From JBEKIK01 sp963845975 (GTDB lineage: Bacteria; Planctomycetota; Planctomycetia; Pirellulales; Thermoguttaceae): 64,000 bases of DNA. The stretch spans positions 1,984,001 through 2,048,000 of the forward strand of contig CAWJUD010000002.1 of assembly GCA_963845975.1 (NCBI GenBank), written 5' to 3'. The translations under genes were made by a program, and so were the position numbers. This document shows positions 1 through 7,323 of the stretch, piece by piece. The notes beneath the pieces are model-generated. The model did no database searches. It saw nothing but the letters and a program-made list of their open reading frames with translations, and was not told where the DNA came from. Within the stretch, counting starts at the first letter, position 1; the number at the start of each line of letters is the position of its first letter.

Positions 1-345
1 GACAAGGCGATTGCGTCCGCCGACATCCTGCCATTCTGCCTTGCCGGCAAGCATGCCCAAGTTTTCGAGCCAGCGAACCGTCTCTTCGTAGGTCTGCTCC
101 ACAAGTGTGCGCATCGGTAGGCAGTAGATCAACCGTCGAGGTGTAGTTTGACAAACATTTGCGCTAAGATGAAACCGCCGTCGGTACAACCACCCTAGAA
201 TCACCGCCGCCGTTTTTCCCAACCCAGTTGGTATGTCGATCATTTCAGGAAACGTTGGTGTTGTAGCCAATATCTCCTGATATTTAAATGGCTCAGGCAA
301 ACCGGTTGCCGTGGTAAATAGCTCATTATAGGAAACATTTATCAT
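1..345 (-). CDS. cas3: Cas3 helicase, N-terminal fragment (type I-G/I-U CRISPR)
   Basis: The first 115 residues of a protein that runs off the left edge. Cas3 is the helicase/nuclease that destroys DNA bound by Cascade. Visible are a Walker A motif (PTGLGKTAA) about 40 residues in, and a motif Ia block reading RRLIYCLPMRTLVEQT. This combination is typical of the Cas3 of type I-G (I-U) loci. The start ATG overlaps the stop of the upstream WYL gene as ATGA (345-342), so the two are probably translated together. The HD nuclease, other cas genes and any array would lie outside the window. The subtype is inferred from motif style only; a generic DEAD-box helicase cannot be fully excluded. Confidence 0.72.
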   Translation of the reverse strand, partial: MINVSYNELFTTATGLPEPFKYQEILATTPTFPEMIDIPTGLGKTAAVILGWLYRRRFHLSANVCQTTPRRLIYCLPMRTLVEQTYEETVRWLENLGMLAGKAEWQDVGGRNRLV

Positions 346-1358
346 CGGATTGATTTCCTTTTTCTACAGGCTTGCTGGATTTGATAAGTGCTAAGCAAGC
401 TTTGGGATTCTCTTACAATTGCATCGCGCATTTCCTCCGGCTCCAGCACTTCGGCATGTTGTCCGAAGCTTAAAATCCAGCGTTTGATTTCTTTGGTGCC
501 GTCCAGACGGAATTCGGCAAGCAGGCTGCCGTCGCGCTGGGCGGTGAGTTTTTGGCTGGCGTGCCAGTTTGATTCTTCGACATATCGGGCAACAGTCGGT
601 GAGAAGCGGATTTTTACGTGCACATCGCCGTCTCCGTGGAATATGCCGAAGGAAGAGGAAAGATGTTTGGCGAGGTCAAAATTATCCGGCGGTGGAAAGC
701 GGAACTCCGTCACTTCGGCCTCGCTTATGCGATCAACCTTCCAGTGGTTAATTTCGTCTTTGTCCGTCTTCCGACCGATCAAATAAAGTGAGCCGCGATG
801 GTAGGCCAGACCGAAGGGATAAACATCGTAGGTGACCGGCTCGGTGGCTTGCAGCGATTGATATGCAATGAATACCGCGCGGTGGTCTTCGATTCCGAGC
901 ATAAGCTGATCGACAATCTCCGCCTTTTTGGAATAGTCGCTCACGCCGACCATCGTTTTATGGAACAATGCAGCGAATTTTTCCATATATTTTATAGCAC
1001 CGTCGCCTAGCGTGGCGCGGATCTTTTTAAATGCGCGTTGGGCGGCCTCCCAAAAGGGCGTGCCGGCCAGGGGCTCCAAAAACCGCTGCCCAAGATAAAG
1101 TGCCGCGGCTTCATCCCATAGAAGGGATATGCCCGGCGGATTGGCGCCCGTCTGCAATTTCCATTTTTTCCGTCCGAAATCCTCGACGGTTTCTTCTATC
1201 GGGAATCCGGCGGTTTGAAAAATTTCCAGATCGCGGCGGATGGTCTTTTCGCTGACGGAGAGTTCCTCGGCCAGTTCTTTGACCGTGGCCCCGTAATGCC
1301 GGGCGGAAAGGATGCGCAACAAGATCCATTGGCGAATAAGCGGCGAGCTGACGTCCAT
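342..1358 (-). CDS. WYL-domain transcriptional regulator (HTH + WYL)
   Basis: About 338 aa from the ATG at 1358, chosen because AGGGGG lies just upstream. The longer open frame to 1475 adds an N-terminus unlike the family. An N-terminal winged helix (ATVKELAEELSVSEKTIRRDLE) is followed by a WYL domain (YPFGLAYHRGSLYLIGR) and a C-terminal extension ending near EVLEPEEMRDAI. WYL regulators bind DNA and sense nucleic acid or other ligands, and they often control CRISPR and phage-defence loci. The 4-bp overlap with the cas3-like gene suggests that this protein controls the CRISPR operon. Confidence 0.88.
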   Translation of the reverse strand: MDVSSPLIRQWILLRILSARHYGATVKELAEELSVSEKTIRRDLEIFQTAGFPIEETVEDFGRKKWKLQTGANPPGISLLWDEAAALYLGQRFLEPLAGTPFWEAAQRAFKKIRATLGDGAIKYMEKFAALFHKTMVGVSDYSKKAEIVDQLMLGIEDHRAVFIAYQSLQATEPVTYDVYPFGLAYHRGSLYLIGRKTDKDEINHWKVDRISEAEVTEFRFPPPDNFDLAKHLSSSFGIFHGDGDVHVKIRFSPTVARYVEESNWHASQKLTAQRDGSLLAEFRLDGTKEIKRWILSFGQHAEVLEPEEMRDAIVRESQSLLSTYQIQQACRKRKSIR

Positions 1359-1554
1359 CGTTAACCCCCTGCCATGACTGCGATACCATGAGAGTAATCG
1401 AGCATACCCGATTCCCCCCAAATCGCAAGATGTTTCCCCCCGCTGGTTCGCTCGTTTTTTCAAAATACCCGCCATAAAGCCCCCTTTTTTCGAAATAGTT
1501 ATTTATCTTTGCATGGGCCGCAGGGGCCAGTTCCATTTTCGCTACACGAAAATT

Positions 1555-1667
1555 GGGACAGTCCCCGAAAGCCCACCGCCCACTGGGTTCGGAGCCTGTT
1601 AAGGGGACAGGTTCAATTTGCCGGAACGGCCCGGAGGGGGATTCGTACAAACCGAACCTGTCCCCCT
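1555..1667. repeat. REP-like palindromic repeat cluster (GGGGACAG type)
   Basis: GGGACAGTCCC at 1555-1565 is a perfect palindrome. AGGGGACAGGTTC at 1602-1614 is mirrored by GAACCTGTCCCC at 1654-1665, with a GC-rich core between. This layout resembles REP/REPIN elements mobilised by REP-associated tyrosine transposases. The cluster supplies the last residues and the stop codon of the neighbouring HIRAN gene. Confidence 0.6.
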
Positions 1668-2255
1668 ATTGTTTATGTTTATTAAGGCATTGGCCACATG
1701 ATTTTCGTTTGCTATGCCCGGTAAAAGCGCCATGAGCAAGTGCGTTTCCGGATGCAGTTTTTGCCTGGCGAGCGGTTTCAGCCCATCGGCCAAGTGCTCG
1801 ATGAGTTTCGGATCGGTAAACCGGTGCGCCTGCCGATAGGCATGAAAAACAACCTGGTGCATTACGTCTTCCCGCGTGCGGATGTCTTTCTTTTCCAGCA
1901 GTTCGCTGTCTCGTTCGGCGATGAACACCGAAAGCACCACAGGCGGCGATGGGGTCATTACACCATGAGATATACCCAGCCGGGAAGGAATATAGCCTTC
2001 GATCCGCACTTTTTCGGCATCCAATAGCGGCGCAAGCCACCTGACCACCGAGCGGGATAGATATCCCAGCGACTCTCCCCAGGCATTGTTTATGCGAATT
2101 GCACGTGGATCGCGAAGATTGGCCGACTCTCGTTCCAGTAAAACCGCTTCGCCCAAGGCAACCGGCGCGAGACGCTTCTTTACCCCGACGATGTGGGTCA
2201 GAATCTCACCGAGCAGGTGTTTTTTGGAGTCAATAGACAACTCGGAATCAGCCAT
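1599..2255 (-). CDS. HIRAN-domain protein
   Basis: A 218-aa frame. The N-terminal 110 residues match the HIRAN pattern: a strand of conserved contacts, LRDPRAIRI, then GESLGYLSRSVVRWLAPLLD. HIRAN domains recognise 3' DNA ends or damaged DNA and occur alone or fused to helicases and nucleases. The start ATG has GGGGAGC immediately upstream. The final ~22 residues are encoded by a REP-like repeat, so the original C-terminus has probably been replaced. It is on the same strand as the WYL/cas3 pair but separated by ~240 bp. Its role is unknown; a DNA-end or stress-sensing function is inferred from the domain. Confidence 0.75.
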   Translation of the reverse strand: MADSELSIDSKKHLLGEILTHIVGVKKRLAPVALGEAVLLERESANLRDPRAIRINNAWGESLGYLSRSVVRWLAPLLDAEKVRIEGYIPSRLGISHGVMTPSPPVVLSVFIAERDSELLEKKDIRTREDVMHQVVFHAYRQAHRFTDPKLIEHLADGLKPLARQKLHPETHLLMALLPGIANENHVANALININNRGTGSVCTNPPPGRSGKLNLSP

Positions 2256-2513
2256 GCCATGCTCCCCGTATCGTTTAGGTATTCTCTCGTCCTCGGCTTC
2301 CCCCTCCTTGGCGAAGCGGACGATAGCAATTCTCTCACCTAATAAGATACCAGCATGGTTGGACAGATTCCGGGTAACCCAGACAAAAGTTCACTGGTGG
2401 CAGACTATTTTAGGTTGATGATTTGGAAAGATTAGAAAGGTTGTAATATCATTAGTGAGAAACCATTCTGATATCTTGGCTTTCGGAGGCTTGAATCTGG
2501 GCTTTATGACGGT

Positions 2514-2732
2514 CTAATTCGGCGACCATTTCGCCCCATCTTTATGCAGGCATTTCTCGGTTTTCAAAGCGGCTTTGTTTTTAATGAGCATGCTGCGCTT
2601 TTTTCTAACCGGGCAGCCGCAGATAGTGCATTTACCCCCATCGAATTTGTCGCATTCCATACAAATCTGGTAACGAACGGCTGTTTCGTCGGCGGTTCGC
2701 ACGGGAAAACCCGCCCAGGCCCATTGGGCCAA
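2514..2732 (-). CDS. small phage-like zinc-ribbon protein
   Basis: About 72 aa from a TTG; the frame stays open ~20 codons further upstream but has no ATG. It carries a C-x2-C ... C-x2-C-x-C cluster (CMECDKF...CTICGC) and a further Cys near the C-terminus (EKCLH), the layout of small metal-binding proteins common in phage tail or packaging regions. The missing standard start suggests that it is the surviving 3' end of a longer gene. Function unknown. Confidence 0.45.
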   Translation of the reverse strand: MAQWAWAGFPVRTADETAVRYQICMECDKFDGGKCTICGCPVRKKRSMLIKNKAALKTEKCLHKDGAKWSPN

Positions 2733-2779
2733 TTCTTGAACATATCTTCTCGGTTGTAGTTCAGAAAACTTGATCTGGG

Positions 2780-3217
2780 GGTACTTTGTTGTGGAGTGCT
2801 AAACGAGACAGAATTGCTCCCTTGATGGATATTTTGAGAGTATAGCTGACCGAGCAGTAGAGCTAGTGGTTAAGCGAGTCTCCTGTCTTATTACGTCGCT
2901 TCGTCACCAATGTCATTGCCTCGGGGGCGTCGTTGCAGAACGATGTGGAACGATGCAAATAAGTCGGCCCGGCATGACGAAAATAGGCCCAATATGACGC
3001 AAGGATTATTAGCCATAACGCAAATCCTGCTCCAATTCCCAAGAAATGACGCAAATGACGGTCGTGACGGGACGTTCCGTCAATTAAAACGATTACCTAA
3101 AAATTACAGGAATTCCATCCGAATTCAGGCGGAATTCGCTTGATGTTTTTCCGAAAACACGGCTCATGTGTGGATGTACAAACCAACGCATACCCCCCAA
3201 ACCCAAGGAGCATGACC
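2780..3217. other. gene-free stretch with scattered TGACG motifs
   Basis: I see no convincing gene here. The short open frames have no ribosome-binding site and no family-like composition. TGACG recurs several times between 2970 and 3075 (ATGACGAAAA, ATGACGCAAG, ATGACGCAAA), which may be remnants of a repeat or spaced binding sites. Confidence 0.4.
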
Positions 3218-3403
3218 ATGCACACAATTGAGATAACCAACGATTTGATGATGGTTTTGGATGACGATGGCAACGGTTACGACTGCCATGTCCTGACTTC
3301 ACTTGCCGAGGCCCAGGATCAACTGCAAAAGTGGATGAATGAATATTCCATCGATTACAACGAGGCCCAAACGGCTGTCGCCGAGTTTTTTGCTGCCCAA
3401 TAG
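3218..3403 (+). CDS. small hypothetical protein
   Basis: 61 aa. The start at 3218 is fixed by AAGGAG seven bases upstream; the ATG at 3212 is too close to that site. It is acidic and has no membrane segment or signal peptide. It is the first of three closely spaced plus-strand genes (3218-3879) facing away from the minus-strand cassette. Function not recognised. Confidence 0.6.
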   Translation: MHTIEITNDLMMVLDDDGNGYDCHVLTSLAEAQDQLQKWMNEYSIDYNEAQTAVAEFFAAQ

Positions 3404-3448
3404 TTTGAATTCCAAATTCCTACCAACCCTTAACTGAGGAGAATTGTC

Positions 3449-3646
3449 TTGAAGAAGAACGAAGTAAAGATCGGCCACACATACACTGCCAAGGTGACCA
3501 ACCGAGTGGTCCAGGTACGGATCAACGCCATCAGTAAATATGGCGGCTGGGACGCAACAAATGTGGCCACCGGAAAGAAGATCCGTATCAAATCGCCGGC
3601 CCGTCTCCGCTCGGCCGTGGGCGGCCACATATCGGAGCAAGGTTGA
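3449..3646 (+). CDS. small basic hypothetical protein, planctomycete-type
   Basis: 65 aa from a TTG start with GAGGAG eight bases upstream. The sequence is basic and compact (KIGHTYTAKV, GGWDATNVATGKKIRIKS), like a small beta-rich nucleic-acid-binding fold. The same kind of protein recurs on planctomycete accessory elements as far as I recall. It overlaps the next gene by 4 bp. Function unknown. Confidence 0.6.
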   Translation: MKKNEVKIGHTYTAKVTNRVVQVRINAISKYGGWDATNVATGKKIRIKSPARLRSAVGGHISEQG

Positions 3647-3879
3647 CGGATGTGCCGAAGCGAACTCAAGAGGAATTGGTAGGCGAACAGCTTGACAGTT
3701 TAATGAGAGAAGCCGGGGCCAAAAGTTTTCAGAATGTCTATTTCTCAAAAGACCAATTGGCTCAAATGCCGCCGGATGAAAGAGCCAAGGCCCTACAATT
3801 TATGGCCTTAAACGCCATGATGGCTAAAAAGGAACGCGAACGCACTAAAGCGGCAAAATTCGCAACACCGACGCCATAA
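3643..3879 (+). CDS. small hypothetical protein
   Basis: 78 aa starting at a TTG that overlaps the previous stop codon, indicating translational coupling. It is helical and charged, with a basic C-terminus (KKERERTKAAK), and has no signal or membrane segment. Its stop is nearly adjacent to the converging serine recombinase gene. Function not recognised. Confidence 0.5.
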   Translation: MTDVPKRTQEELVGEQLDSLMREAGAKSFQNVYFSKDQLAQMPPDERAKALQFMALNAMMAKKERERTKAAKFATPTP

Positions 3880-3888
3880 ATTTATACG

Positions 3889-4797
3889 TTAATTGCCAAT
3901 CATTTTTTTCTCTGATTTAGTCCGCAATTTCAACTCAGCATCATAAGCTCTCGAACATCTTTGGTACGACCATTTCCGCTTTTTCCAGGGTTGAGTATAA
4001 TCCCGCCCGAGTTGTTCCGAAAGCCATTTTTCCACGTAATCGCTAATTTCCGGCCAGGTCCATTTGTAAAGATCACGGACTCTAATAATCTCACCCATGA
4101 TTCGCCGGGCCTCCGGGTCTGGAACTGCAACTCGATTTACTCCGTTCTTGCCAACCAGCTTAAATCCCATCGGAGCATGGCCGTTAGCCAACCGGCCTTT
4201 TGCCTTAAAACCGCGAAATACCTCCTTGACTCGTTCGCTTTTCATTCCTGATTCCATTTCGGCACAGGCCGCCAATATCGTAAAAAGCAGTTTGCCTTGT
4301 ACGGTATTAGTGTCGATATGCAGATTGGCAAAATGTACGGTCACGCCGCGTTCAGTCCATAGCCGCAATGTAGATAGACAATCTTCGGTATTCCGCCATG
4401 TTCTATCGAGATAGGCAAACACAACATGATCCCCGGCCCGAAGGGACTGATGAAGTATCTTGCCGGCGGGCCGCAGTTTGAGTTGTATTTTATAGGCTGA
4501 TACCGCCTTATCTTCTTCGATAAATTCCAAGTCAGGCAAATCGGGATATTGCTCTCGTATAAATTCCGCCCAGCGTAATATGAGTCTACGCTGCGCCTCG
4601 ATGCCCAGGCCACTATCAATGGAATCCTGGTGAGAGCATCGTACATAGCCCCATAATTTCACGCCACGTTGAGCTTCGATTTCTTCGACTGTCTGGCGGC
4701 GTACTATTTTTGTGCTTTCCACCAGCTTTTTTATTTCTTCCCATTCTTCGGGTTTGATCTTCAATCTCTGGCGGTATCCTAAACCTCGATCACTCAT
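3889..4797 (-). CDS. serine recombinase (resolvase/invertase family)
   Basis: 302 aa from ATG 4797, with GAGG upstream; the stop of the preceding gene overlaps it as ATGA. The catalytic domain shows the YVRCS block (catalytic Ser) and SGLGIEAQR, then AYLDRTWRN and a long E helix around AACAEMESGMKSERV. A shortened recombinase-type C-terminal domain follows (GHAPMGFKL). An unusual ~55-residue N-terminal extension precedes the catalytic core. It probably catalyses site-specific inversion or integration within the island. It is one of two serine recombinases bracketing the MoxR/VWA cassette. Confidence 0.9.
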   Translation of the reverse strand: MSDRGLGYRQRLKIKPEEWEEIKKLVESTKIVRRQTVEEIEAQRGVKLWGYVRCSHQDSIDSGLGIEAQRRLILRWAEFIREQYPDLPDLEFIEEDKAVSAYKIQLKLRPAGKILHQSLRAGDHVVFAYLDRTWRNTEDCLSTLRLWTERGVTVHFANLHIDTNTVQGKLLFTILAACAEMESGMKSERVKEVFRGFKAKGRLANGHAPMGFKLVGKNGVNRVAVPDPEARRIMGEIIRVRDLYKWTWPEISDYVEKWLSEQLGRDYTQPWKKRKWSYQRCSRAYDAELKLRTKSEKKMIGN

Positions 4798-5033
4798 TTT
4801 GAATCCTCCAAAACTCTCGGATCGGCTCGTATGCAGTGATTTTCGTCGGAGGGATCGATCAACGCTCCGCCTTCCAGCCCGTCGTCGATAAATTGCCATT
4901 CATGGGCATGCGTTAGCGGCTTGAACGGTAAAGCGGTGCTTATGCGCAATGCGGATTCTGGATCGGGGGCCGCGACGATCCAAAGGCTTTTAGACCTTCT
5001 ACCGAGATGTTCGGAGATGTTGTAGGGAATCAT
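4794..5033 (-). CDS. small hypothetical protein coupled to the recombinase
   Basis: 79 aa, overlapping the recombinase start by 4 bp. The mostly acidic sequence shows no recognised motif, signal or membrane segment. Because the two are coupled, it may be an accessory or directionality protein for the recombinase, but this is inference from position only. About 150 bp of non-coding sequence separates it from the zinc-ribbon gene upstream. Confidence 0.55.
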   Translation of the reverse strand: MIPYNISEHLGRRSKSLWIVAAPDPESALRISTALPFKPLTHAHEWQFIDDGLEGGALIDPSDENHCIRADPRVLEDSK

Positions 5034-5187
5034 AATAGTTTCTAAAAAAGTCGCGCACAGACAATGGCAGCCCGGAGTTTACTAGGAGCTTTCCATCGTC
5101 AACGTACCCCTACGGCTAGTCTGCACGCGACGGATATTTCATTGACAAAACTCCTGACAGATTGGGGTATCTCTGGCGGCATTTATT

Positions 5188-5373
5188 CTACCACTGGATA
5201 TTTAATGCTACAAGATTTCTTCTGCCGATTTTGTCCCAACATTTAGTGCATAGCCGTTTATCTTTGTCCACGGTATTCTCACCAGCGGTTTCGGGATGGC
5301 GATACCTACGGTCATGTGGCACAACCAGCTTTCTCCCGCAACTCCAACATTGATCTATGTAAGTATCACTCAT
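5188..5373 (-). CDS. small zinc-ribbon protein
   Basis: 61 aa with two CxxC pairs (CWSCGRK near the N-terminus, CTKCWDK near the C-terminus), the layout of a four-cysteine zinc ribbon. The start overlaps the stop of the clamp-loader-like ATPase gene as ATGA (5373-5370), so it is translated with it. It may act as a DNA- or protein-binding partner of that ATPase; this is inference from coupling. Confidence 0.65.
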   Translation of the reverse strand: MSDTYIDQCWSCGRKLVVPHDRRYRHPETAGENTVDKDKRLCTKCWDKIGRRNLVALNIQW

Positions 5374-6065
5374 GCAACCGCCTCCATTCTAGCGGCGTTG
5401 TGCATTTCGACTGCGGCGTCCAAAGCCGTCAAAGCCCGCCTCATGCTATAAGCATTATCCTTCCAGCCCATCTGCCATACGCTTGACGGCATAATGATGC
5501 CTGGGCCGACTTCCTTTTCCCATATCTCGCCTAATCGGTCGCGGCAAGCCTCTGCGAATGACGGGCCGCAAGATAGCGGGAAAATATCAAATCGCTGCAA
5601 CAAGGCTTCGTCCAGGCTACTTGCATCGTTGCTTGTGGCAATCACAATCAGCCGGGGCGGCAATTTCTGTTCTGATAAATCATCCTTCAATAGTGGGATG
5701 ACATTCTTGCTTGGCAGCAGTTCCATTTCCTCAATCAGTAGAACATGCCAGGGCGAGCCAGTCATAGGCATCATGCGGAATCCAGAACTACGCTCTCGCC
5801 CTTCCACCGGATGCCCGAACAACCACCGCACCTCGTCAATCGTAAGATTGGCGGCGGAATACTCAATTAGCCCTGACCACGGACAGACATTCAGATCGTG
5901 AATCAGGGCTTTAGCAATAGAACTTTTGCCAATTCCTCCGCGACCTTCCATCATAATGCAGCAGGGATTGGGATTCGCAACAAGGTTTTTTAGTCGTCGC
6001 ACTACGGCAGCCTGGCCGACTACATCATTTAAGGTTGTGGGCTGGTATCGGACTGATAATCGCAT
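5370..6065 (-). CDS. AAA+ ATPase, clamp-loader (RFC/DnaX)-like
   Basis: 231 aa, start preceded by the cassette's shared AGGAGTTTACC leader. The N-terminus (RYQPTTLNDVVGQ) is typical of RFC/DnaX/RuvB ATPases, which load ring proteins on DNA. Walker A is GRGGIGKSS (residues ~41-49), Walker B is HVLLIEEMELL (~107-117) with E in place of the usual D, sensor 1 is VIATSND and an arginine-finger-like LLQRFD follows. It lacks the C-terminal collar domain of true clamp loaders (short protein). It overlaps the genes on both sides, so it belongs to a tight operon. It could equally be a Holliday-junction or transposition-type AAA ATPase. Confidence 0.8.
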   Translation of the reverse strand: MRLSVRYQPTTLNDVVGQAAVVRRLKNLVANPNPCCIMMEGRGGIGKSSIAKALIHDLNVCPWSGLIEYSAANLTIDEVRWLFGHPVEGRERSSGFRMMPMTGSPWHVLLIEEMELLPSKNVIPLLKDDLSEQKLPPRLIVIATSNDASSLDEALLQRFDIFPLSCGPSFAEACRDRLGEIWEKEVGPGIIMPSSVWQMGWKDNAYSMRRALTALDAAVEMHNAARMEAVA

Positions 6066-6382
6066 GGTAAACTCCTCGAGGTTTCGGGGATTTCATCGAA
6101 CAAATCTAATTGACCGGGCAAAAGTGAAAGCCCGGTGAATAACACTTTCTGGCGGCATATCGGAGCGGGTTCGCCGCGGTATGGTTCAGGCTTGGGTGGA
6201 GGATTAGTAAGAACAAAATCATCAACTGCAATTTTGTCGGGCAGTTCTAGCCTCTGCACTTCTAGTTCGCAGGCGTAATCTTCCGCATCTTCCTCAGTCT
6301 GAAATTCGCCAAGGACGAATGCGCCGGTATCTGTTGGCGTTCCATCTTCATGGTCGATTACGGCAATTAGCTTATATATCAT
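6029..6382 (-). CDS. hypothetical protein of the cassette
   Basis: 117 aa. It overlaps the upstream gene as ATGA (6382-6379) and the downstream ATPase by 37 bp, so the leader of the ATPase lies inside its coding sequence. The N-terminal 50 residues (YKLIAVIDHEDG, GEFQTEEDAEDYACELE) look like a small alpha-beta domain, and the C-terminus is proline-rich. Function not recognised. Confidence 0.65.
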   Translation of the reverse strand: MIYKLIAVIDHEDGTPTDTGAFVLGEFQTEEDAEDYACELEVQRLELPDKIAVDDFVLTNPPPKPEPYRGEPAPICRQKVLFTGLSLLPGQLDLFDEIPETSRSLPCDYQSDTSPQP

Positions 6383-7026
6383 CCTATAAATTCTCCTTCC
6401 TCGTCGAACTCATAATCGTTGGCTTCGATGGTTTCCTCGATATACTCATCGCTGTCTCGGTATTCGATTTCCTTTTCGCCAACTCTTGCGAGGTGTCGGC
6501 ATGCCTGCTTATAAATATCACTCAATTCTGATTCGATGTCTCCCTTAATCTCATACAATATGTCCAGGTTAATGTCAGTATTGTCGTATAATTCAAACTC
6601 AACACTAACGCCGTTGTATTGTTTTTTCCCCATACTGACATGCCAGTTTATGTCATCTTCCGCAAACGCCACGGCCTTGAGCATGTCGGCCGCTTTCAAT
6701 AGAGGTTTTATAGTGTCGCTATTTTCTCTCTTAGCAAATTCGCGTAGATCAATGTTTGCCTTGAATGACACCTCAGGATAACCACCGAAGTCCCAATAAA
6801 TTTCAGGTACTTGAATTGTCTTATCGCTGCCGGAAATTTTTTGTGTGCGGTATTCTACTTCTATACCATAATCCTCCCTAAGAATGTCTTGAAAACATTC
6901 GGTCAACAGTTCCTCATCGAATGAATCGTATCGCTCGCACTCCCTCCACCATTCCCTTGCCTGCTCCTTGGCTTCGGGTGATACCTCAGAATATGGACGG
7001 CCTTCTACAATTGTGGCGGTAGCCAT
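6379..7026 (-). CDS. phage-like acidic hypothetical protein
   Basis: 215 aa. The start at 7026 is set by the leader CCCC-AAA-AGGAGTTTACC just upstream; the longer frame to 7206 is not supported. It begins with YSEVSPEAKEQAREWW, an opening seen in phage-encoded proteins of unknown role, and ends in a strongly acidic tail (YEFDEEGEF). There is no signal or membrane segment. It is coupled to the next gene by a 4-bp overlap. Confidence 0.75.
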   Translation of the reverse strand: MATATIVEGRPYSEVSPEAKEQAREWWRECERYDSFDEELLTECFQDILREDYGIEVEYRTQKISGSDKTIQVPEIYWDFGGYPEVSFKANIDLREFAKRENSDTIKPLLKAADMLKAVAFAEDDINWHVSMGKKQYNGVSVEFELYDNTDINLDILYEIKGDIESELSDIYKQACRHLARVGEKEIEYRDSDEYIEETIEANDYEFDEEGEFIG

Positions 7027-7148
7027 TGGTAAACTCCTTTTTTTGGGGTATCGTAATTCACGGTACGATCGCCTAGCTCTGGCGGCATAAACCATCAGGG
7101 CTAGGAGGCCGGGCCGGGCTACTAATGCGTATCTGCCCGCGCTCCAGG

Positions 7149-7319
7149 CTATTTTGAATCGCTGGCACTCTCGGCGGATGGTTCCTTCAATGGCATGGGC
7201 CACCAATCATTAAATCCCGCCTGATTAGCCCACTCATAGGCATCGTCCAATGTCTTGAACGGGCCGTAAACTGTAAATCCGTTTCGTGGATTGCCAGTTA
7301 AAATAATGTGCATACCCAT
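7149..7319 (-). CDS. small phage-like hypothetical protein
   Basis: 56 aa from ATG 7319, with an AGAGGA site overlapping the stop of the VWA gene. The core (GFTVYGPFKTLDDAYEWAN) resembles short phage proteins with a single alpha-beta motif. The long upstream extension of this frame would lie inside the VWA gene and is rejected. Its position directly behind the MoxR-VWA pair suggests that it is expressed with them. Confidence 0.65.
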   Translation of the reverse strand: MGMHIILTGNPRNGFTVYGPFKTLDDAYEWANQAGFNDWWPMPLKEPSAESASDSK

Positions 7320-7323
7320 GTGA

